A stretch of DNA of 24,350 bases from Geobacter sp. UBA6169 (lineage in GTDB: Bacteria; Desulfobacterota; Desulfuromonadia; Geobacterales; Pseudopelobacteraceae), in assembly GCA_002422265.1 (NCBI GenBank), contig DIUB01000216.1, positions 1 through 24,350 of the forward strand. Direction: 5' to 3'. The translations under genes were made by a program, and so were the position numbers. The notes beneath the pieces are model-generated. The model did not search any database, had not been told where the DNA came from, and worked only from the letters and a program-made list of their open reading frames with translations. Every line of letters starts with the position of its first letter. Position 1 is the first letter of the stretch. This document shows, one piece after another, positions 1 to 6,897 of the stretch.

Positions 1-112
1 AATTCAATCCTTTTTCAAAGGGCTGATAGACCGCAGTATTGACGACACCATCCTTTGATGCGGTGGCCATGACTCCCAGGCCTTGCTGCTGGAACAGATC
101 ATTCAGGTTCAT
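1..112 (-). CDS. Pyridoxamine 5'-phosphate oxidase-like flavin-binding protein, N-terminus only
   Basis: Only the first 37 residues lie in the window; the rest runs off the left edge. The ATG at 112-110 is preceded by a good ribosome binding site (AAAGGAG) about 8 bases upstream. The start, MNLNDLFQQQGLGVMATA followed by SKDGVVNTAVY, has the opening helix plus 'xxVMATxxxDGxxxTAxY' first strands typical of small FMN-binding split-barrel (PNPOx-like) proteins. It is the last gene of the leftward run (permease pair, pirin, this gene), but 328 bases separate it from pirin, so it may have its own promoter. The family call rests on a short fragment and the substrate cannot be named. Confidence 0.5.
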   Translation of the reverse strand, partial: MNLNDLFQQQGLGVMATASKDGVVNTAVYQPFEKGLN

Positions 113-440
113 GCTTGGTCTCCTTTATTAGCCTATCACGAGTGTTGGGAGGATAAATCAGTACACCAAAATGGGCCATATCTATACTGCCGGTTCACAA
201 CAGCCTGACTTCACGGCAGAACTCTGATTTCTGAGTAAAAAGCTCCATTAGACACAACATATATCTTGACAGACACTTTTCAACACAAGATGTTGATAAC
301 CCCCTGTATAACTCCTGCCGTTCACACAAGACCAAAGAGTAAGGAGTAGGTTATACGGATTGCACAAAATTTAAGCAATTGCACACCTCATACTTTTGCT
401 CATCTTCCATCTGAGCAGCGTATGATGTAAACGCACCAGT
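113..440. other. Intergenic gap, no gene seen
   Basis: This is 328 bases between the end of pirin and the start of the partial PNPOx-like gene, both leftward. It is AT-rich compared with its flanks and must hold the leader of the leftmost gene. The octamer ATTGCACA occurs twice (359-366 and 378-385). I see no convincing ORF, RNA gene or terminator hairpin. Confidence 0.5.
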
Positions 441-1292
441 TCACTGCTTGATGAATGTCCCGTTCCGGTATTCTTCAAAAGCAGCATCAAGTTCGGCCCT
501 GGTGTTCATAACAACCGGTCCTCGCCAGGCAACAGGCTCTCCCAGCGGTTTTCCTGCAACGAACAGGAACCGCGCCGGGGTCTCTTGTGTCGTTATCTGT
601 ACCTGACTGCCTTTGTGCTCGTACAGCAGGACGGTTTCCGGTTGATGCGCAACGCCGCTTTCATCAAACGTCCCCTCTCCTGCCAGGATATACACAAATG
701 CCGTGTGACCTTCCGGGAGGGGATGAAGGTAGGTGGTGCCTGCTGGAATGCGTATATCAAGGAGTTCAGGTTCAATCACGATGTCCCTGACCGGCCCTTG
801 GACACTGTCGACTGTTCCGGCAATGATCCTGATCGTGACGCCGTTGTGCTGTGTGACTTCCGGGATATCAACTGCCCGCACATCACGGTAGCGTGGTGCC
901 ATCATCTTTTGGGCCGCAGGCAGGTTTGCCCATAGCTGAAAGCCCCACATGGTACCGGAGGGGCTCTCCCTGGGTAGTTCCTGATGGATGATACCGCTGC
1001 CGGCGGTCATCCATTGCACATCCCCGGCACCGATCACCCCTGTGTTCCCCATACTGTCGCCATGTTCAACAAGCCCCTCAAGGATATAGGTGATGGTCTC
1101 TATCCCGCGATGGGGATGCCAGGGGAACCCTGCCAGGTATTCATGAGGGTTGGAGCTATGGAAATCATCCAGCATCAGAAACGGGTCAAACTGGGGGGCC
1201 TGGTGGTAGCCGAAGGCCCGCTTGAGATGGACACCGGCTCCCTCGATTGTCGGAACACTGCTGAATGATGTTGCTACCTTGCGGATTGACAT
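441..1292 (-). CDS. Pirin family protein (bicupin)
   Basis: A 283-residue protein with the usual length of pirins. The N-terminal cupin carries the pirin signature HPHRGIETITY and then GDVQWMTAGSGIIHQE. By comparison with human pirin, the metal ligands would be H59, H61, H103 and E105, all present. I chose the ATG at 1292-1290 (MSIRKVATSF) over one 14 codons upstream because AAAGGA lies directly before it and the pirin homology begins there. Bacterial pirins are cytosolic metal-dependent proteins; some show quercetin dioxygenase activity and others act as redox-dependent regulators, so the exact role is open. It lies 167 bases downstream of the sulfur-permease pair on the same strand and may be co-transcribed with it, possibly linking it to redox or sulfur stress. 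Confidence 0.93.
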   Translation of the reverse strand: MSIRKVATSFSSVPTIEGAGVHLKRAFGYHQAPQFDPFLMLDDFHSSNPHEYLAGFPWHPHRGIETITYILEGLVEHGDSMGNTGVIGAGDVQWMTAGSGIIHQELPRESPSGTMWGFQLWANLPAAQKMMAPRYRDVRAVDIPEVTQHNGVTIRIIAGTVDSVQGPVRDIVIEPELLDIRIPAGTTYLHPLPEGHTAFVYILAGEGTFDESGVAHQPETVLLYEHKGSQVQITTQETPARFLFVAGKPLGEPVAWRGPVVMNTRAELDAAFEEYRNGTFIKQ

Positions 1293-1459
1293 GCTGTTCC
1301 TTTCAATATGCGCAACTGTTTTTCCTTGTGGCATCTATTCCCCAGATGTGCCGACATAGAATTGAGGCGTTAATAGGTTTGGCAGGAGCTTTTGTCGGAA
1401 ACCTGCCTAAAAGACCAAACAGTGAAAACTCGCATGGAAACGGGTGAAGCTGAACAGCG

Positions 1460-1987
1460 CTACAACCCTTTTTTCTCTAACCAGCGGAACAAGAGGATAG
1501 TACCGGCGATAAACGGCACAATCACAAACCAATGGTTGATCCCCAGCAATTGAGGCAGTGTGATCTTGCCGAAGTTACCCCAGGTGAGTACGCTGGCCTT
1601 CATGGCAGGAAACAGCTCGGCAAAGAGTGCTGCACCGGCCAGCATGCCGGCCACTCCCCAGAGCGCATCCCAGCGCCCCTCCGCAACAGCGCCGACCGAG
1701 GTGCCGGGGCAGTAGCCCAACGCACCCCAGCCAAGCCCGAACAGCAGGCCACCGATGATATTGGCCCCCAGAATGGTTGATTTGATGGAGAGCTTGGCCA
1801 GCTCCAGGTCAACCAGCAGATAGGTGCCGACCATGGCTACTGACACACTGGTCAGCATGAATTTGATGATGGTCATATCCTTGAGCAGCAAGGCACTGAT
1901 CTGCTTTTCATAACGCAGTACCCGCCCCTTTTGCAGCAGGAAACCAAACAGAATACCGGTAATCAGACCATACAGCAGTTGGCTCAT
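1460..1987 (-). CDS. YeeE/YedE-type sulfur compound permease, second half
   Basis: A 175-residue integral membrane protein with about four or five hydrophobic segments. It belongs to the split form of the YeeE/YedE (COG2391) family, whose fused member TsuA is a thiosulfate transporter. The family motif GWGALGYCPGTSVGAVAEG is present, with the conserved Cys at residue 93. The start ATG at 1987-1985 has GGAGGTGCACA before it and overlaps the stop of the upstream gene as ATGA, giving translational coupling. An ATG 19 codons upstream is rejected because it lies inside the true 3' end of that neighbour. The two halves together should form one transporter; this half keeps Cys at its conserved thiol position, whereas the partner appears to use selenocysteine. 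The transported substrate (thiosulfate, another sulfane or a selenium species) cannot be read from sequence. Confidence 0.9.
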   Translation of the reverse strand: MSQLLYGLITGILFGFLLQKGRVLRYEKQISALLLKDMTIIKFMLTSVSVAMVGTYLLVDLELAKLSIKSTILGANIIGGLLFGLGWGALGYCPGTSVGAVAEGRWDALWGVAGMLAGAALFAELFPAMKASVLTWGNFGKITLPQLLGINHWFVIVPFIAGTILLFRWLEKKGL

Positions 1988-2502
1988 TGTGCACCTCCAC
2001 GGTACAGCAACCGTGCCATGATGATACCGCCGATGAAAAAGCATGCCAATGAGAGAAAACCGCTTACCGCCAGCTGAAGCGAACCGCTCAGCCCGTGACC
2101 GCTCGGTCAGCCGTCGGCCAGGCGTGCACCGAACATGGCTACGGTGCCACCCAGAAAGGCAATGATCCCTCGCTTGCCGATACTGGGGCCAAAGCGTTCC
2201 TCCCAGAGTGCAGGCAGGCCCTGTAGACGAAAGGAGCCGTCTGTCAGCGAGGCTATCAAAGCGCCGACAAAGATGCCCACCAGAAACATCGATTGCCAGT
2301 CAACGCCGGGAGTATTCTTGATAAAATACTCCATCTGAGCCACCCGCTCAGGACTGAAAAGCTGTTCAACCAGGCCTGCTGTTTTCACAAAAGTGGTGGA
2401 GGCGCCAAAATACTTGCCGGCAAACCAGACCGATCCGATACTCACCAACCCTGCCAAGGCACCGGCCAGGTAAGGATTCCAGGGTTTTCCATCGCTTGAC
2501 AT
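1984..2502 (-). CDS. YeeE/YedE-type permease, first half; predicted selenoprotein (TGA = Sec132)
   Basis: A 172-residue membrane protein when the in-frame TGA at 2109-2107 is decoded. Read conventionally it would stop after GARLADG at residue 131. Beyond the TGA the same frame continues with PSGHGLSGSLQLAVSGF and a full hydrophobic segment, and terminates exactly in an ATGA overlap with the second permease gene. In YeeE/YedE proteins the motif is GARLxxGCxSGHGxSG, so the TGA sits precisely at the conserved Cys, which in the TsuA thiosulfate transporter is among the functionally important thiols. A hairpin fitting bacterial SECIS rules begins 14 bases after the TGA. The start ATG at 2502-2500 follows AAAGGGGAAC. 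A simple nonsense mutation of TGC to TGA is the alternative, but the intact reading frame, overlap and hairpin argue against decay. Automatic annotation would probably truncate this gene at 2107. Confidence 0.87.
2073..2109 (-). promoter_or_regulatory. Candidate bacterial SECIS element with its UGA codon
   Basis: The UGA is at 2109-2107. After it, bases 2092 to 2073 (minus strand) fold as GCUGA-GCG-GUU-CGC-U-UCAGC: eight base pairs, one bulged U and a three-base apical loop. The loop starts with G, 22 bases after the UGA. Known bacterial SECIS elements have a short apical loop with G in its first two positions about 16-37 bases from the UGA, so all three features fit. The hairpin is inside coding sequence, as in bacterial fdhF. 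No folding program was run. Confidence 0.75.
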
Positions 2503-2875
2503 TTCTTGTTCCCCTTTCTTAAAGTATCGTTCCCCCCGCATCAGACTTCTGTCTTGTATCCTTGTGTACCATACAAAAACGGCTTGGCAAGGCTTCACAG
2601 AACAGTTTACCTACAGAAAACACCCTCTCTCGGATGAAAATCAAGCCTGTGCTGATGCTGTGGACCACAGCTGTCCGCCGAAATGGGACTCTTTTCAATT
2701 CCGATGCATACCTTTCATCTTGAGCTATGGCCCCAACCGTTTTCGACTTCCCGATATTGATTGACACTCTCGTTGTAGATACATACATTAGCACCACTTA
2801 ACACCCGCGTAATCTCACCTGTGTTGAAGCCCCTCTGATTTTAAATCCGGGACATGGGGAGAAAACACTTTAAAT
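2503..2875. other. Intergenic gap between divergent transcription units
   Basis: This is 373 bases between the leftward permease gene and the rightward receiver-tail fragment. It must hold the promoters of both units. A sigma70-like promoter is visible on the plus strand (2761-2789). Short ORFs on both strands have no recognisable protein character. I see no terminator or RNA gene. Confidence 0.5.
2761..2789 (+). promoter_or_regulatory. Predicted sigma70-type promoter
   Basis: A perfect -35 box TTGACA (2761-2766) is followed after a 17-base spacer by TACATT (2784-2789), four of six matches to TATAAT. It points toward the receiver remnant, hemerythrin and hybrid kinase genes, the first ATG of which is 87 bases further on. 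It is predicted from the consensus only. Confidence 0.45.
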
Positions 2876-3022
2876 ATGAGCGCATCATGTAAGTGTATCG
2901 GCACCGCATGCCATGATTTCCTGCTCAAACCGATCACTTCACGTCAGTTGGCCGACACCCTGAAAACCTGGCTGCAGGATCACCAGCCACACACAACTGA
3001 GACTGAGGTACCCCTTCCATGA
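2876..3022 (+). pseudogene. Orphan C-terminal tail of a response-regulator receiver domain
   Basis: A 48-codon frame reads MSASCKCIGTACHDFLLKPI and then TSRQLADTLKTWLQ. 'DFLLKPI' with the conserved Lys-Pro, followed by a final amphipathic helix, is the end of a REC domain of the kind found at the C-terminus of hybrid kinases ('KCLxxGxDDFLxKPI...LxxxLxxWL'). The phospho-acceptor Asp and the first four beta strands are absent: upstream the frame reaches a stop at 2825-2827 with no REC-like sequence in any plus frame. It is therefore best read as the relic of a deleted hybrid kinase or regulator gene. Its stop overlaps the hemerythrin start (ATGA), so if translated it would couple to that gene. 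There is no strong ribosome binding site close to its ATG. Confidence 0.55.
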
Positions 3023-3426
3023 ATTCGATCAAACAGCCTGAACTCTACCACATAGGGATTGAGAAGTTTGATGATGAACACCAGCAGCTGGTGACGATGG
3101 TAAACGACATACATGCGCTTACCGATGACAACCAAAAGAACCGGAATATCCAGAAACAGATCATCACGTCGCTGGTGAAACTGGCCCGCGCACACTTTGC
3201 CGGTGAGGAAGAACATATGCGTCGCCAAAAGTACCCTGATCTTGACAAACATCACCAGTGTCACCGGATTATCTATGCTCAGTTGCTTGATTTGGAGCGC
3301 CGCTTTGCAAGCACCAGCGGACCGGTTCACAATCATGCGCTGCAATTTCTGTACAACTGGCTTGATGAGCATATCCTGACCGAAGATAAACAGTATGCTG
3401 ATTACAGTTTGAAAGCGTACACTTAA
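3019..3426 (+). CDS. Bacteriohemerythrin
   Basis: A 135-residue single-domain hemerythrin of normal length. The di-iron ligands expected for the fold can be placed: H21 (in FDDEHQQL), H59 and E63 (HFAGEEEHM), H78 and H82 (HHQCH), H118 and D123 (HILTEDK). These proteins bind O2 reversibly and in anaerobes and microaerophiles serve in O2 sensing, storage or detoxification; cytosolic. Its stop is five bases before the next gene, a large sensor kinase, so the two are very probably co-transcribed and the hemerythrin may deliver or report O2 for the same response. The N-terminus overlaps the orphan receiver tail by four bases (ATGA). Confidence 0.93.
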   Translation: MNSIKQPELYHIGIEKFDDEHQQLVTMVNDIHALTDDNQKNRNIQKQIITSLVKLARAHFAGEEEHMRRQKYPDLDKHHQCHRIIYAQLLDLERRFASTSGPVHNHALQFLYNWLDEHILTEDKQYADYSLKAYT

Positions 3427-3431
3427 AAACC

Positions 3432-6095
3432 ATGCGATTCAGATCATTGCAATCCCGATTTACCTGGTACGGCATGGTCTTGATCCTGCTGATGCTGGTC
3501 CTGATTACGGCTGTCACCTACAGCTGGTTCAAGCACCAGACCGCGCGGCTGATTTTCAACCAACAGCTGACCCTGGTTACCACCACTGCCGACGGGCTTG
3601 ATGACAAACTCTTCTCCGCCCATACCGCCCTGCAAAAAGTTGCCGCAGTATTTCCTCTGCAGTACCGTTTTGACCGCACCAATGCCCAACGCTGGCTGAA
3701 TGATCGCACCGGCATCAGAAGTATTTTTACCGATGGCCTGTACCTGGCAACGCCTGACAACCAGGTGCTGGTTGAAGATGTAGAAGCAGGTCTGCACAGA
3801 GACAGGCTGCTTTCCGCAGACCACAGACTGCCGGCCGACTGCTTCAGGACAAAAGCATGCATATCCGAACCCTACCGCTGTGCTGAGCAGGGTCATACCA
3901 GCATCATGATGACCGCGCCGATCAAAGCTGCAGATGGCAACGTGGCTGCCGTGCTGGTCGGATCGATCAATATCCAGGCACCCGACAGCTTCTTTCAGCT
4001 GCTTGTGAGCAGAAAGGTTGGTACAAGCGGGTACCTGTTTCTGGTTGACCGACAGCATGCCGTTGTCGCGCATCCTGACCGGTCCAGGATCATGCAGAAA
4101 ACTCGCGGTTCCTTTCAGGAATTTCTTGCCGGTATTCCCTCTCACGAAAATGCGGGCAGCGTTGAGATGACGAACATCTACGGTGTTCCTTCCATCATCT
4201 CGTTCAAAAATCTGCATGCAACCAGCCTGGTTGTGGTTTCGGTCGTGCCACAACAGGAGGCCTATGCACCGATCAACGGATTCAGGAATGTCTTAGTACC
4301 GGGTGCCGTCATCATTATGCTGATTGCAGCAGCAGCAATCTGGCGAATGACCCACTCCATTACAGCCGGTCTTGAAAAACTGACCGCCGGTATCGAACAG
4401 ATTGACCCCAAGAATCTTGCAGAGACTGCACTGGTTGACCTGCAGACCGGAGACGAGGTGGAACGGCTGGCAGCAGCCTTTAATGCCCTGCTCAGTGAGG
4501 CAGGTACTGCCCAGAAACAGATACTGCAGGGGCAGGAACGCCTGCGCAGTATTACGGAATCAACCCCCAACGGCATTATTATGATCGATGCCGCAGGCAT
4601 GATCACCTTCTGGAACCCTTCTGCCACCACCATATTCGGCTACGGCACTGCAGAGGCCCTGGGGCAGGACCTGCTGCAGCTTCTGGTGCCTGAACGCTAT
4701 CGCACAGTCTGTCAGACCATTTTGTCACAGCTGGCCGCTACCGGTCATGGGCCAGCCGTTGGCAAATCCACTGAATTGACGGCACTGCACAGGGATGGAC
4801 GGGAAATTTCGATATCGCTGGCACTGTCGTCATTCCAGCTTGATGGAGTCTGGCACGCAGTGGGGATTATACGGGACATCAGTGACCTGAAACAGTATCA
4901 GCGTGATCTGATTGAAGCACGCCATGCAGCAGAGGCAGCCAACCAGGCCAAGAGTCAGTTTCTGGCCAACATGAGCCATGAAATACGAACGCCTCTGAAC
5001 GGGGTGCTTGGCATGACCCAGCTCTTACAGTTTACGCAGCCCACTGAGGAGCAGAAAGAGTTTATCGGGTACCTTGAACAATCAGGGAAAAACCTGCTGG
5101 CACTGTTAAATGATATCCTTGACCTCTCCAGGATTGAAGCAGGCAAGATGCATCTGGAAGAAACCGGGTTTTCACTGCAGGATTGTATTAATGACATTGT
5201 GGCAACACAACTGCCCCAGATCAGACAAAAGCCCCTGCAGCTTGACATAACACTGCCGGACACCCTGCCCCGGGTGCTGGTGGGTGATCCCCTGCGTTTG
5301 AAGCAGATCCTCCTCAACCTGCTGGCAAACGCAGTCAAATTTACCCCGGCAGGAACCATTGCCATCAAGGTAACCATACTTGCACAGGACCATGAGGTCA
5401 TCAGACTTTTGCTGGAAGTTACCGACACCGGCTTTGGCATGGATGACGAGACACTGGCCCGCATCTTCTCCCCCTTTGAGCAGGGCGATAATTCAAACAC
5501 CCGCATCCATGGGGGAAGCGGCCTTGGATTAACGATCTGCAGACGCCTTGCAGAGCTGATGGGAGGCTCCATCAGGGCTGAATCAGTGTTTGGCCAGGGG
5601 AGCACCTTTTATGTTGAGCTGCCCTTTGGCGTGGCTCACACCAGCCAGACTGCTGATCACCAGGCTGACCTGTCGGCTCAGACCGTTGCTGGTTCAAAGA
5701 GTCTCAGGATACTGGTCACTGATGACAACAGGCTGAATGCCGACACCCTTGTGGCCATGCTGAAGAAAATGGGGCACTCAGCGGAGATTGCAACCAACGG
5801 CAAAGAGGCACTTGACCGGTGGCACGCCGCTGCATTTGACTGCATCCTGATGGACATTTCCATGCCGGTCATGGACGGTTGTCAGGCAACAGCCACAATC
5901 CGCGAGCAGGAGCAGAAAATGGGTGGGCACACACCGATTATTGCCCTGACCGCCCATGCCCAGTTAGGTGACCGCGAGCGGTTTCTTGCCAGCGGCTTTG
6001 ACGGCTACGTCTCTAAACCGGTGATCATGGATCAGCTGTATGCGGTGCTTGCAGAGGTTGTGAGGTCTGAACGAAAGAAGAGCAGCGCACTCTGA
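3432..6095 (+). CDS. Hybrid sensor histidine kinase (Cache-HAMP-PAS-HisKA-HATPase-REC)
   Basis: An 887-residue membrane sensor. A first membrane segment (about 13-33) is followed by a periplasmic double-Cache-like domain (about 35-280) with an unusual Cys-rich stretch (DCFRTKACISEPYRC), a second membrane segment (about 287-306), HAMP, a PAS domain (about 373-490), a HisKA domain with phospho-His at H516 (ANMSHEIRTPLNG), an HATPase domain (N-box LLNLLANAVKF, G1 DTGFGM, G2 HGGSGLGLT) and a C-terminal receiver with acceptor D808 (CILMDISMPVMDG) and switch Lys in YVSKPV. It would autophosphorylate at H516 and pass phosphate to D808; no separate output regulator is adjacent, so an Hpt protein elsewhere is likely. 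The ATG has a weak ribosome binding site and probably depends on coupling to the hemerythrin gene five bases upstream. The ligand is unknown. Confidence 0.95.
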   Translation: MRFRSLQSRFTWYGMVLILLMLVLITAVTYSWFKHQTARLIFNQQLTLVTTTADGLDDKLFSAHTALQKVAAVFPLQYRFDRTNAQRWLNDRTGIRSIFTDGLYLATPDNQVLVEDVEAGLHRDRLLSADHRLPADCFRTKACISEPYRCAEQGHTSIMMTAPIKAADGNVAAVLVGSINIQAPDSFFQLLVSRKVGTSGYLFLVDRQHAVVAHPDRSRIMQKTRGSFQEFLAGIPSHENAGSVEMTNIYGVPSIISFKNLHATSLVVVSVVPQQEAYAPINGFRNVLVPGAVIIMLIAAAAIWRMTHSITAGLEKLTAGIEQIDPKNLAETALVDLQTGDEVERLAAAFNALLSEAGTAQKQILQGQERLRSITESTPNGIIMIDAAGMITFWNPSATTIFGYGTAEALGQDLLQLLVPERYRTVCQTILSQLAATGHGPAVGKSTELTALHRDGREISISLALSSFQLDGVWHAVGIIRDISDLKQYQRDLIEARHAAEAANQAKSQFLANMSHEIRTPLNGVLGMTQLLQFTQPTEEQKEFIGYLEQSGKNLLALLNDILDLSRIEAGKMHLEETGFSLQDCINDIVATQLPQIRQKPLQLDITLPDTLPRVLVGDPLRLKQILLNLLANAVKFTPAGTIAIKVTILAQDHEVIRLLLEVTDTGFGMDDETLARIFSPFEQGDNSNTRIHGGSGLGLTICRRLAELMGGSIRAESVFGQGSTFYVELPFGVAHTSQTADHQADLSAQTVAGSKSLRILVTDDNRLNADTLVAMLKKMGHSAEIATNGKEALDRWHAAAFDCILMDISMPVMDGCQATATIREQEQKMGGHTPIIALTAHAQLGDRERFLASGFDGYVSKPVIMDQLYAVLAEVVRSERKKSSAL

Positions 6096-6110
6096 ACATT
6101 CAAAACAGAA

Positions 6111-6146
6111 ACATGAAAGGCCCGGTTTTCGCCGGGCCTTTCATGT
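6111..6146. terminator. Rho-independent-type terminator, 15-bp perfect stem
   Basis: ACATGAAAGGCCCGG (6111-6125), a TTTTCG loop, then the exact complement (6132-6146). It lies 15 bases after the hybrid kinase stop and 31 bases before the end of the convergent mini-gene. There is no T-run on the plus side, but the minus strand has TTCTGTTTTG just past the stem, so it should work best for the leftward mini-genes and may serve both directions. Confidence 0.85.
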
Positions 6147-6176
6147 CCCTAGGGATGGGTCTGTTCAGGGGGGATG

Positions 6177-6323
6177 TTAGCTTATCAGCCGTGATCCGAT
6201 GTGACTGAGTGCGGGCCAGGCTATATTGAGCGCAGCACCGGCAGCAAAAATGCCGAACAGTGCCAGGGTAGTACCGATATATTTACGATCATTCAGATCA
6301 GAGTAACTCAGTTTCGCTTTCAT
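6177..6323 (-). CDS. One-TM mini-protein A (48 aa), unknown function
   Basis: A 48-residue ORF beginning MKAKLSYSDLNDRKYIG. A strong ribosome binding site (AAGGAGGAT) sits 9 bases before the ATG at 6323-6321. A charged N-terminal third is followed by one hydrophobic helix (about residues 17-37), so it should be a small inner-membrane protein with a short tail. It is a diverged paralogue of the 50-aa gene directly upstream: both start MKAK, have Tyr-Ser at positions 7-8, carry one central membrane segment and end in leucine-rich LIS or LLS. The stop is TAA at 6179-6177, beside the bidirectional terminator. I do not recognise the family. Possible classes are a small accessory subunit of a membrane complex or a two-component peptide pair; neither is shown. 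Confidence 0.7.
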   Translation of the reverse strand: MKAKLSYSDLNDRKYIGTTLALFGIFAAGAALNIAWPALSHIGSRLIS

Positions 6324-6361
6324 GACGGTGTATCCTCCTTGATATCTTTTTCGGGTTCTAT

Positions 6362-6514
6362 TTAACTCAGAAGTTTGGCCAGTCCACTGATGGCTCCTGC
6401 TGCAGACCAGGTGACAAAGCCGCCCAGAAACACGGTGATACCTGCGAAGATTGCCAAACTACCTTTTGCGGTGGTTTCTGCCAACAGGACCGAGTAATTA
6501 GTTTTCGCTTTCAT
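6362..6514 (-). CDS. One-TM mini-protein B (50 aa), paralogue of A
   Basis: A 50-residue ORF beginning MKAKTNYSVLLAETTAKG, with the same strong AAGGAGGAT ribosome binding site 4 bases before the ATG at 6514-6512. A single Gly/Ala-rich hydrophobic helix (about residues 18-44) contains GITVFLGG and AAGAISG small-residue patterns that favour helix-helix packing. It precedes mini-protein A by 38 bases in the same direction, so the two form a small operon whose products could act as a heteromer. A short hairpin (ACCGGA/TCCGGT, 6552-6568) lies in its leader. No family is recognised. The matching N-termini, equal size and matching ribosome binding sites are the main reasons to believe both ORFs are real. 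Confidence 0.7.
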   Translation of the reverse strand: MKAKTNYSVLLAETTAKGSLAIFAGITVFLGGFVTWSAAGAISGLAKLLS

Positions 6515-6897
6515 GACATCCTCCTTATTGCGTAATGTTTCTTGTAGTCAGTACCGGAAGCTGTCCGGTTGTGTTGCTTATGTCTTTTCTATTTCAATTG
6601 CCGTGCCAAAACTTCAAAAGGGCTCAAGTACCAAAAAAAATATAATAACTACATGTTGTTGTAGAGATCACCCCCAACAGACTGCTAAACACAGGAATCA
6701 TCATCTCAAATGCTGCAACTGCAACGGCAAGAAAAAAAACATCCATGCAATGCAGCTTCCAAGCGGCCTTGCACCATTACGTTGCACTGCAACTAAGTTG
6801 CAGTGCAACGTAATGGTGCTGGCTCCAGCAAAACCTGTACTGAACGTGGAACAGATACAAGACTGATTGGCCGGGTCGTAAAGGAAAGGAAAACCCC
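6515..6897. other. Divergent intergenic region with long palindrome
   Basis: This is 383 bases between the leftward mini-gene pair and the rightward hydrolase. The first 200 bases are AT-rich and presumably carry the mini-gene promoter. The hydrolase side contains the 49-bp palindrome (6771-6819). A 117-codon plus-strand frame across the region (6513-6866) looks fortuitous. Confidence 0.5.
6771..6819. repeat. 49-bp palindrome with nested palindromes
   Basis: Two 24-base arms are exact inverted complements around a single A at 6795. The left arm begins GCACCATTACG and the right arm ends CGTAATGGTGC. Each arm itself holds an 11-base palindrome: TTGCACTGCAA on the left and TTGCAGTGCAA on the right. 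There is no T-tract on either side, so it is a poor terminator candidate. Its place 79 bases before the hydrolase start fits a tandem operator or a cruciform. Confidence 0.8.

Noticed and set aside
359..385. Two ATTGCACA direct repeats in the gap left of pirin
   Set aside because: Two octamers in AT-rich DNA are weak evidence for an operator, and no promoter could be aligned with them.
6513..6866. A 117-codon plus-strand ORF before the hydrolase
   Set aside because: It begins antisense to a mini-gene start, runs through the palindrome, lacks a ribosome binding site and has an odd Cys/Lys/His-rich composition.
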